NCBI GenBank assembly: GCA_016709305.1
Contig: JADJNA010000032.1
Span: 13,184-77,183 of the forward strand
Reading direction: 5' to 3'
Source: Candidatus Villigracilis saccharophilus
GTDB taxonomy: Bacteria > Chloroflexota > Anaerolineae > Anaerolineales > Villigracilaceae
DNA: 64,000 nucleotides
The notes under the pieces were generated by a model. That model did not search any database, had not been told where the DNA came from, and saw nothing but the letters and a program-made list of their open reading frames with translations. The position numbers were made by a program, and so were the translations under genes. Shown piece after piece: positions 57,713 to 64,000 of this stretch (positions within the stretch are counted from its first letter, which is position 1; every line of letters starts with the position of its first letter).

Positions 57713-58962
57713 TTACCCTGTTATCAAAGACCATGGGATTGCAACAATCTTCTGATCCAAGCGCTTGATCTCTGTTCCCCCATATATAATCAAACCACCA
57801 GATGCCTTTGGATGTTTTTCAAAGAATAACCGCAGACCCGCTGTATCACGATATCCGAGATTATCTGTAAGTTTCACTTCTATAGCAAGCAGGTGCCTGC
57901 CATATTCAAGAACAAAATCAACTTCATTCCCTTCGAGAGTGCGCCAAAAATAAAGACGTGCTGACGGAGTCATCAAACGTGTCAGAATTCTCAGGTGATG
58001 ATAAATAAATGTCTCAAAATACGAACCATATTCGCGTGCTTTACGAAGATCATCCAATTCAAAATAGCCAGATAGAAAAACCGCCAATGCAGGATCGTTG
58101 AAAAATGCCTTTGGAGATTTCAATAGCCGGGTTGTATGACTTGCCGTATAAGCGGGTAAACGGTCGAACAAGTGGGTGGTCTCCAACAAATTTAGATACC
58201 GGTGTGTGGTCGGTTGAGATAGTCCCGCATCCCGGGAAATCTCAGACTGATTAATTAACTGAGCGGAGCGCAAAGCTGCTAATACCATAACTCTGCGGAA
58301 ATCCAACAGCGCATCAATTTGAGCAACTTGCCGAAGATCACGCTCAAGGTAGGTCGCAACATACCCTTCCCACCACCTTGTCCATGCTTGCGAAGAATCC
58401 AAACTGAGGAGTGGAGGCATAAACCCCGGAGGATAAACTCTGCTGGATCAGGAAGATCCGCAGTTAATGAACTTTCTTCAGGGAATTCACCATTCAAGAC
58501 ACGTACTAAAATATCCGGGTAAGGCCGGTTATTCATTTCTCCAACGGACATGGGATCAAGCACAAAATAAATTGCACGGCCTGCCAGGCTTTCACTTACC
58601 TGCTTCATCAATAGCAAATTGGCAGAACCAGATAATACAAATTGATATTTACCTGGGTTTCGGTCCACAGTCTTTTTGACAGCGAGCAGAAGTTCCGGCG
58701 CCTTTTGGACTTCATCCAGGATAACTTGATTGGTTCCAGCCCATAAAGATTCAGGATTTGAACGCGCTTGTTCCAAAACATCAAAATCATCAAGAGTATG
58801 AAAGCGCCAATTACGGAAAGGTTCAGTATTAAAAAGGAGTGTACTTTTACCCACCTGTCGAGCACCGGTCAAGACAATGACTGGATGATCCTTAATTGCA
58901 TCTTGAAGTAGAGGTGTAAGCCAGCGTTCACGATAAGTGTTTTGGCTCGCGTTATTATTCAT
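57713..58962 (-). pseudogene. AAA_14/DUF4143 ATPase (one frameshift)
   Basis: The reconstructed protein is about 415 residues. The amino-terminal ATPase (58279-58962) has LTGARQVGKSTLLFN (Walker A), FHTLDDFDVLEQARSNP, VILDEVQKAPELLLAVK (Walker B) and YQFVLSGSANLLLM (sensor). The carboxy-terminal DUF4143 domain (57713-58420) has a winged-helix segment (SEISRDAGLSQPTTHRYLNL) and a restriction-endonuclease-like core (YFWRTLEGNEVDFVLE ... LLAIEVKLT). The break is at a G run near 58430 (ILRG-FMPPLLSL). It is a common mobile accessory ATPase of uncertain role. Confidence 0.85.
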
Positions 58963-59008
58963 GCTGTGAATAATAATTCAAAACCACAGATTTAGCAAGA
59001 TGACAACC

Positions 59009-59138
59009 ATGGCTGTAGCAAAGTCAGGAATTCTGCGCTTTGACTTCGTATAGAAAACGAAAAAAGGTAGTTTCGACAAAATCTGTTCAGATGACGCCAT
59101 GAACTTCAAATCCTGTCAATCGACTTTGCTACAGCCAT
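59009..59138. mobile_element. 130-bp miniature inverted-repeat element with 11-bp target duplication
   Basis: Perfect 17-bp terminal inverted repeats (ATGGCTGTAGCAAAGTC at 59009-59025, its complement at 59122-59138) enclose about 96 bp without coding sequence. The direct repeat AAGATGACAAC flanks the element at 58997-59007 and 59139-59149. An 11-bp duplication suits an IS4-type transposase acting in trans. Confidence 0.82.
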
Positions 59139-59334
59139 AAGATGACAACTCAGTGGAAAGGTGGTGTTTTTGACTTTACCTGAAGCTCGTAGATAATATA
59201 TGACTTAATGGTAGACTTTGAGAAGTGGAAAAAAAGGTCAAACATATTGATGCGTCTTATGGGGATTAGACACAGTTTACTTTTCCCCCAAACAGTCGTC
59301 ATCTTGAAAACGGGTTATATAGAAATAAGGATTT

Positions 59335-59925
59335 TTATACAACGGTGTCTAGCATTTCCTTCCAAACAGAACCCAATCCCAGTTGGTTAACCCATTCTTC
59401 GATATACCCAAACTCAAGTTGATTTTTTTTCGCCCGAAGAATCGCTGCAATATCCCGGGCATGTTTGGGTTGCCCACTCAATCCCAAATACATGAGCTTG
59501 TAGAGAATCAAGTCCTCCGGGGAATGAACATATACCTTCCCAATAGGCGGACCATAATCAACAATTGTCCTTCTTTGAAATGCGCTCTGCCGAAGTGTGT
59601 CGCCATCCCGCATCAAATATATGTCCGCTTTGAGACCGCTGTACATATGGATCGCATTCAACGGAATGTCTGCCCGGTCTTCCATCATTGTATCCAAAAT
59701 AATGTCGGCTGGGACGAGCATTTTTCTTTTCTCAAGTTCCTTGGAAAACTTGCCAATCGCCTTGATGGGCAGGTTAATGACAATATCCAAGTCTTGAGTT
59801 GCCCGTGGTTCACCCCAAGCCCACTCAGCTATCGCACCGCCGATCATATATTCGATTCCAGAAGCCTTGAGTGCTTCAAGAATGAGTTTGAGAAAATCAG
59901 TAATGTCTAGTGGTTTATCATTCAT
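59335..59925 (-). CDS. Nucleotidyltransferase (AbiEii/DUF6036-like), possible toxin
   Basis: A 196-residue nucleotidyltransferase-fold protein. It has MIGGAIAEWAWGEPRATQDL followed by DIVINLP, the GG-x(9-12)-R-x-T-x-D-(I/L)-D-(I/V) signature with paired catalytic aspartates, and a later acidic ADIYLMRDGD. SPEDLILYKLMYLGLSGQPK-type sequence is also present, as in AbiEii/DUF6036 proteins, several of which are toxins. Its ATG overlaps the end of the upstream gene by 4 bases, so the two form a coupled pair behind an operator-like palindrome. Confidence 0.82.
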   Translation of the reverse strand: MNDKPLDITDFLKLILEALKASGIEYMIGGAIAEWAWGEPRATQDLDIVINLPIKAIGKFSKELEKRKMLVPADIILDTMMEDRADIPLNAIHMYSGLKADIYLMRDGDTLRQSAFQRRTIVDYGPPIGKVYVHSPEDLILYKLMYLGLSGQPKHARDIAAILRAKKNQLEFGYIEEWVNQLGLGSVWKEMLDTVV

Positions 59926-60458
59926 AGTATGTACGCTCGTTGTAATGCCATGCGATTGGCTTCCTGGGGAGTAAGTCGTGGATTTTCCAAATGGATTCGA
60001 TAGGCCACCACCTTTCGGGCAGTATCGCTAATGGCACATCCCTGTCGAAAGCGGGCTGCAGCAGATAGCTGGTGGTAAATATCAATCTGGCGCTGATCTG
60101 CTTCAGCAGCACTAGCTTTCACTATTTGCTGGAATTCGGGCGATAATGCCGATTGTCCACGAAGGTAGTAACCAAGATGTTCCCTATTACGACTATAATC
60201 CAAGATGTAATTGGCAGCTTGAAATGCCCTTTTGACCACACGCATATCACGGTAAAAAACATCCTCCCATGCAGCTATTCCAAAACAATTCCTTCCAAGC
60301 CTGTATTCAACCCTGGCTATTAATTGAGCGCGAGTAAGGTAGCGTTCATTCCATAGAATTTGAAGAAGAGAGGTGCGACGGGCGGTGGTGATATCACGCT
60401 GGATGGCATCTTGGAATATAACCTCAGTGGCTTTGCGGGAAAATGTGATATTCATCAT
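59922..60458 (-). CDS. Unknown partner of the nucleotidyltransferase (possible antitoxin)
   Basis: A 178-residue protein beginning MMNITFSRKATEVIFQDAIQ. A helical amino-terminal region (TSLLQILWNERYLTRAQLIA) looks like a winged helix, and a middle segment reads DVFYRDMRVVKRAFQAANYI. The helix-turn-helix-like start and its position before the nucleotidyltransferase suggest a DNA-binding autoregulator or antitoxin. I do not recognise a named family. The start codon overlaps the half-sites of the palindrome at 60457-60491. Confidence 0.65.
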   Translation of the reverse strand: MMNITFSRKATEVIFQDAIQRDITTARRTSLLQILWNERYLTRAQLIARVEYRLGRNCFGIAAWEDVFYRDMRVVKRAFQAANYILDYSRNREHLGYYLRGQSALSPEFQQIVKASAAEADQRQIDIYHQLSAAARFRQGCAISDTARKVVAYRIHLENPRLTPQEANRMALQRAYIL

Positions 60459-60491
60459 ACCTGTATTATACCTGATTTATAAATCAGGTAT
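60457..60491. promoter_or_regulatory. Operator-like palindrome over the start of the nucleotidyltransferase pair
   Basis: A perfect 24-bp palindrome (60468-60491, half-site ATACCTG) plus a third ATACCTG at 60457-60463, exactly 11 bp from the next copy. It overlaps the start codon of the first gene, the expected location of an autoregulatory operator. Confidence 0.75.
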
Positions 60492-60581
60492 AAATATTTG
60501 TCGCAATTTCCTCAGTTGTGATATTCCTGTATCTTATGGGGATAAGATTCATCTTGCGCCAAAATGTCTTCTGCAGGTAAG

Positions 60582-60602
60582 GTTATATAGGTATTATATA
60601 AC
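60582..60602. promoter_or_regulatory. Palindrome upstream of the AbrB-PIN pair
   Basis: An 8-bp inverted repeat GTTATATA / TATATAAC around 5 bases, about 95 bases before the antitoxin-like gene. It could be an operator or part of an AT-rich promoter. Confidence 0.4.
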
Positions 60603-60695
60603 AACCAGAAACAGGATATGAACACAACCACTGAAAGAAAAACGAAATTCCAATCTTTCTAGATTGACATTTGGTTATTCGTGGTGTTTTGATAT

Positions 60696-60958
60696 ATGAG
60701 AAATCAGAAAATCAGATTTAGAGAAAGCGAGAAGCCAGGTCTGAATATTTACAAGTTCGTAGCAATGGGCAAATTACCCTGCCAGCTCCAGCCCGTCGAA
60801 AAGCAAAATTGAATGAAGGTGATCTGCTTGAAGTCCTTGTTGAAGAGGATGGCTCGATTCGTCTCATTCCGAAAATGCCTATTGATCGTGCCTTGGCAGA
60901 AAAGTATCAGCTAGCCGATGTTAACTGGGCGGTTAAACAAAAAGGCAAAAAGAAATGA
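60696..60958 (+). pseudogene. AbrB/MazE-type antitoxin (start region frameshifted)
   Basis: The clear frame (open from 60722) reads EYLQVRSNGQITLPAPARRK, then LNEGDLLEVLVEEDGSIRLI, the SpoVT/AbrB swapped-hairpin DNA-binding domain. A carboxy-terminal tail (ALAEKYQLADVNWAVKQKGK) would bind the toxin. No in-frame ATG exists; the nearest ATG (60696) is one frame away, so a one-base change near 60700-60740 is likely. It overlaps the PIN gene by 4 bases. Confidence 0.75.
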
Positions 60959-61452
60959 CGCGAATTATTGTATGCGACACGGGACCACTCCTACACTTAA
61001 GCGAAGCGGGAGCGATTCATCTACTGTCGCTGGCGGGTGAAATTCTGATACCTTCACTTGTGGCAATTGAGTTTGAAGCAAATGCACAAGGCTGGCATCC
61101 ACCGCAGTGGGTAAGGATTGTTGATCTTGAAAAATCGACCCGACAAAAAGCCGAAAAATGGGTGAAAGCGAATCAAATTGACGGCGGGGAAGCAGAAGCT
61201 ATTGGCTTGGCATTGCAGGAACATGCCGATTGGCTGCTTACTGATGATGCGCAAGCGCGCCAGTTTGCCGAATCAGTTGGGTTGGAAGTTCATGGGTCAA
61301 TTGGAATACTTTTGTGGAATGTTGCAAATGAAAACATTCTTGATAAAGCACTTGCACTTCAATTGCTGGGCAACCTAGCAAGCTCATCATTATGGATTTC
61401 TGAACGTGTATTAAAAGAGGCTCGAAGAGCAATAGATACCTTACTTGAATAA
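60955..61452 (+). CDS. PIN-domain toxin, DUF3368 type
   Basis: A 165-residue PIN protein of the DUF3368 (COG2405) group. It has VCDTGPLLHLSEAG at the start (first metal-binding D), VAIEFEANAQGW, DGGEAEAIGLALQE, and WLLTDDAQARQFAESVG with the last acidic residues. These are ribonuclease toxins neutralised by small AbrB-type antitoxins, as encoded just upstream with an ATGA overlap. Confidence 0.85.
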   Translation: MTRIIVCDTGPLLHLSEAGAIHLLSLAGEILIPSLVAIEFEANAQGWHPPQWVRIVDLEKSTRQKAEKWVKANQIDGGEAEAIGLALQEHADWLLTDDAQARQFAESVGLEVHGSIGILLWNVANENILDKALALQLLGNLASSSLWISERVLKEARRAIDTLLE

Positions 61453-61878
61453 AGAAATATGTTCGTGTCCTATTTGTGCCGCTCATAGATAAAATGATCA
61501 AACCGGCTTTGGGACACAAGATGCACCTTATGGGGATTTCACACAGTTGGTGCATCTGAGGCCAGAAATTCAAGAGTGTAAACACCCTCACGCCTACAGT
61601 ACGCGTTTGAGAACATGAAGGTAGAAACCCTTGTGATGGTGGCGGATGAGAATTAGCATGCCGCCAGGATATACGAGTCGATCGGTTTTCAACCCGGGGA
61701 ACATCAGGTTGGAGTTGATTGGTGGAAGAAAAGCGGACTGTGAGTACAGGAATCAGTTTTACATCAACGACGTATCAGTGCCCATCGGGGAAATAAGGAT
61801 GCCTCTGACGTCTCCCATAAATGTAGGCCTAACAAAAAATCTGTCGGGCGATGAGACGCGACACAGAACCGACGCCCG
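61453..61878. other. Noncoding region with hairpins and repeat-like sequence
   Basis: It contains the hairpin 61519-61557 (9-bp stem AGATGCACC/GGTGCATCT whose loop holds TTATGGGGATT) and a third CCTCACGCCT motif near 61590. A structured-looking stretch follows (GGTGGCGGATGAGAATTAGC onward) with paired segments such as GTCGGGCG and CGACGCCCG near 61845-61880. An open frame at 61646-61999 exists but looks like noncoding DNA read through. It may be a remnant of an IS200/IS605-type element or of a structured RNA. Confidence 0.45.
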
Positions 61879-62990
61879 TTACATGTCACTGGTGATCCTG
61901 CCCCATTCCAGAATGGGTAATTTTCCGAACCTGCCCCAATCGGCCAGGACCACGGCGGTGTTTCGAGGCAGATTCGCGCAACCCCTTTTGACAGCCTGAC
62001 GAACCCAGCGTGTACTTAACTGCGTGTACACCAGGCGGACCCCGGTTAAGGCGCAAAACTTCACGGCCTGGTTCAATCGAAAGGCTGTGACGTTTGTGAT
62101 CTGGTCAATGCTCCGATGTTCATCCCCGACTTCCAGCCAGAAAAGTGTTTCATAACCCTGGGCCCGGCCCCAGGCCAAACCATCCGGGATCACGCGCGAA
62201 CCCGGAATGCGCACTTCGCTCCAGCCGGTCCATATCCTGGCCAGGGCCAGGCGGATTGTAGCCAGGCGGTCCAGAGGCGTGCTAAGCGGCGGTGTTTACT
62301 CCCGATCTGCCACAGGTACGCCTCGCGTCGGGTGCGAAAGCTCACTCCTTTTGGGACGACCCAGCTTTGCAAGGCCAGGTGTCTTCCGCGCGGCAGGATG
62401 TGCCAGAGCGGGAAGAGGTCGTTCTGCCGCGGTCTGAAAAGACGGCGATGTAGCCTATGTCCGGTTTTATACACGACCAGCCCCCTGCAGGACAGATCTG
62501 CCAGAACAGTTTTGGTCTTTTCCAGATCCAGGCCGGCCAGGGCCGCGATCTCAATGTCATTTCCTTTGATCATCCTGCCCAGAGCCTGCAGGCAGCGCAG
62601 TTCGGACAGCGGCAGGTCTGGTATAACTTCATCTGAAACAGGTGGCGCGGGTGGACGGGAATACAGCAGGGTGGGAGGGGATGAAAAATCCAGATAATGA
62701 ACCGTGATACCCGCGCGGGTCACGGCATATGGCAGTGGAAGTCTGTTTTTCAGAGCGTTGTGGACTTCGGCCGCGAACCACTCTCCGGGGCCATCGACCT
62801 GTATCCAGATCGAAGCGCTGGACCTTATTTTTTCCAGTTGGGTCAGCATGCGGCGCAGCGGTTCCTTATAATATAAGGGAGGCAGGCAGGCCAGCGCGGA
62901 GACGCGCAGGATAAAGGTGTCCGACCAGCCGTCTTCGAAGTGCAGGCTGGTCCAGTCTGAAAAATTGATGTTTCCGATGCGGACCGTCAC
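61879..62990 (-). pseudogene. Replication-relaxation-like winged-helix protein (one frameshift)
   Basis: The reconstructed protein is about 370 residues. The middle has a winged-helix segment (LSELRCLQALGRMIKGNDIE ... VLADLSCRGLVVYKTGHRLH). After a frame change near 62275 it continues RIPGSRVIPDGLAWGRAQGY, then ETLFWLEVGDEHRS, the PDG...E pattern of the 'replication-relaxation' family encoded next to plasmid and conjugative genes. The amino-terminal 130 residues look like a separate alpha/beta domain. It starts 4 bases after the M23 peptidase stop. Family assignment is tentative. Confidence 0.55.
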
Positions 62991-62993
62991 GCG

Positions 62994-63690
62994 TCAGTCC
63001 GAACAGCCGATGGGGATGATCTCGTCTTCTGTGAAGTAGGCGCGGGTCGAGCCAGACGAAACTGCCCGCCCGGTCCTGTGCTTGATGCCGTAATGCAAAT
63101 GCCCGCCCGTGCTATTGCCGGTATTGCCGCTCAACCCGATCAAGCCGCCGTATTCCAGGATGTCGCCCTCGGAGACCTCAATACTGCTCAGGTGTGCCAG
63201 CCAGACCTGGTAGCCATCATTCTCGACCACAACCAGATTCCCCCACGGTCCATTTTCCGCGGCCCAGACCACCGGCCGGGCGATGGTCGTGTAGATCGGC
63301 GTGCCTTCATTCACAGGCAGGTCAACCCTGCTGTGACTCGTAGCTTGGATCGTGAAAGACACAACTCAGCAACGGTTTGTCATACCATGTGCTCCAGTGC
63401 TGAATGGGTCCCTTCATCGGCATGCCGTGCACGCTGGACTTGGAACCGACATACTCTGCCCAGCGCACGGCGCTGATGCCGGCAGCGGAGGATGGAGGCC
63501 GCGACCCGTTGTCGGCCGATTCTGAATGCTGGGGAATATCCAGCATCAAATCGGTCACACTCTTTTGCGCCCAGGCGGGCAGTTGGGGAATGGTGAGCGC
63601 CACCAGGATCACATATCCGATGACAAAGGCCGTCCCGCATACGAATGGGACTGCCAGCATCGCGATCGTGAAACGCAGGATGCCTTTCAC
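62994..63690 (-). pseudogene. Membrane-anchored M23 metallopeptidase (one frameshift)
   Basis: The amino-terminal part (63322-63690) begins MKGILRFTIAMLAVPFVCGT with one or two hydrophobic helices. The peptidase part (62994-63362 plus joining bases) has SRVDLPVNEGTPIYT, GPWGNLVVVENDGYQVWLAH (active-site H) and NSTGGHLHYGIK (HxH zinc motif). The break is near 63360. M23 enzymes cut peptidoglycan cross-bridges; in conjugative elements they open the wall for the transfer channel. The first zinc ligand normally in HxGxD appears as HSRVD. Confidence 0.8.
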
Positions 63691-63927
63691 TTACAAGACT
63701 CTGCCCATGCGGTCCATGCGGATCTCGCCTTGCTGACCGGGTTGTAACCCCATCGAGGCTTCGATCGATAATCCATTGCGGATCATGCGCATCGAAAGCC
63801 AGTATGAAACGCCCGAGCCGATGATGACCGGGGATAACAACAGGGGATTGGCGGGAATACAATCTGCCGTCCGGGAGTCGTGATCGCGATCACGACCAGG
63901 ACGGAAGGCGGAAAAAGTGCCAGGAAT
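63691..63927 (-). pseudogene. Small membrane protein fragment upstream of the M23 gene
   Basis: The minus strand reads FLALFPPSVLVVIAITTPGR and, after a one-base shift near 63850, NPLLLSPVIIGSGVSYWLSM then QPGQQGEIRMDRMGRVL with TAA at 63691. Two hydrophobic helices suggest a small membrane component of the same element. The start is unclear. Assignment is tentative. Confidence 0.35.
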
Positions 63928-64000
63928 TTAGCCTGCCACCCACTCCTTTACGCAGCGCGGGCACGTGACAATACTTCCACCACGGTTCCCAATGTCTTAC
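63928..64000 (-). CDS. Partial small zinc-ribbon protein at window edge
   Basis: The last 23 or so codons visible read IGNRGGSIVTCPRCVKEWVA, then G and TAA at 63928-63930. The single CPRC pair suggests half of a zinc ribbon. The rest lies beyond the window. Low confidence because it is so short. Confidence 0.3.

Noticed and set aside
61646..61999. 117-codon plus-strand open frame containing PINVGLTKNLSGDETRHRTD
   Set aside because: Low protein character, overlaps the end of the replication-relaxation-like gene, and lies in a region better explained as noncoding repeat or structured RNA.
63380..63862. 160-codon minus-strand open frame
   Set aside because: Runs out of frame across the M23 peptidase start and its membrane segment, which are better supported.
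1..64000. CRISPR array
   Set aside because: No regularly spaced 24-40 bp direct repeats were seen; the repeats present are in coding linkers, IS remnants or operator palindromes.
1..64000. tRNA or rRNA genes
   Set aside because: No cloverleaf-like segments with a TTC-x-A-x-x loop or rRNA hallmark sequences were recognised by eye; a tRNAscan run would be decisive.

Overview
The window looks like a contig from a Chloroflexota bacterium, most likely class Anaerolineae. This is inferred from protein style, not from a marker gene: lipoproteins with long TPTP/SPSP linkers, SdrD_B-type repeats, paired DUF4386 membrane proteins behind a very large MalT-type LuxR regulator, DUF4332 and GH5 lipoproteins. 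No rRNA, tRNA or CRISPR array was recognised. Background base composition is moderate; 11.5-20.5 kb is clearly AT-rich and foreign-looking.

Layout. 0-5.1 kb: end of an FtsX/MacB permease, then a four-gene operon (PIG-L deacetylase, GPH sugar symporter, neutral-ceramidase-like hydrolase, 5'-deoxynucleotidase-like HAD). 5.6-9.8 kb: two paralogous SH3 lipoproteins and, convergent to them, a repeat-rich secreted SdrD_B/FG-GAP protein, with a truncated DUF559 endonuclease remnant between. 10-11.3 kb: an LLM flavin/F420 oxidoreductase and the tail of a lost aldo/keto reductase. 11.4-20.2 kb: a decaying, probably horizontally acquired fructan/sucrose locus (solute-binding lipoprotein, two permeases, two GH32 enzymes, LacI regulator) with LacI-type palindromic operators, interrupted by IS701-like and IS3-like remnants. 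20.5-25.9 kb: a tight minus-strand operon with CpaB-, CpaE/ParA- and CpaF/VirB11-like proteins, probably from a conjugative or pilus-like element. 26-32 kb: CPBP protease, two DUF4386 proteins, LuxR/MalT regulator, DUF4332 protein. 32.5-38.2 kb: mobile-element cargo (CHC2/Toprim primase, RadC, YubB-like and small unknown proteins) with a VapBC pair. 38.3-43.1 kb: aldo/keto reductase and a two-domain GH5 lipoprotein whose first domain has lost both catalytic glutamates. 43.3-49.3 kb: three consecutive superfamily 1 helicases (UPF1/Dna2-like, NERD-UvrD-like, RecD2-like). 49.6-57.4 kb: WD40 proteins, a radical SAM/methyltransferase pair, DUF402 and an alpha/beta hydrolase. 57.7-61.5 kb: DUF4143 ATPase, a small inverted-repeat element with 11-bp target duplications, a nucleotidyltransferase pair with an operator-like palindrome, and an AbrB-PIN pair. 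61.5-64 kb: noncoding repeat-like DNA, a replication-relaxation-like protein, an M23 peptidase and fragments of further element genes.

A caveat runs through the whole annotation. At least fifteen conserved genes are interrupted by single-base indels, often in homopolymers, and two helicase genes also carry an in-frame TAG. This is either widespread decay or uncorrected sequencing error. I give such genes their reconstructed full span, type them as pseudogene, and state where the break lies. If the breaks are errors, most of these genes are intact.
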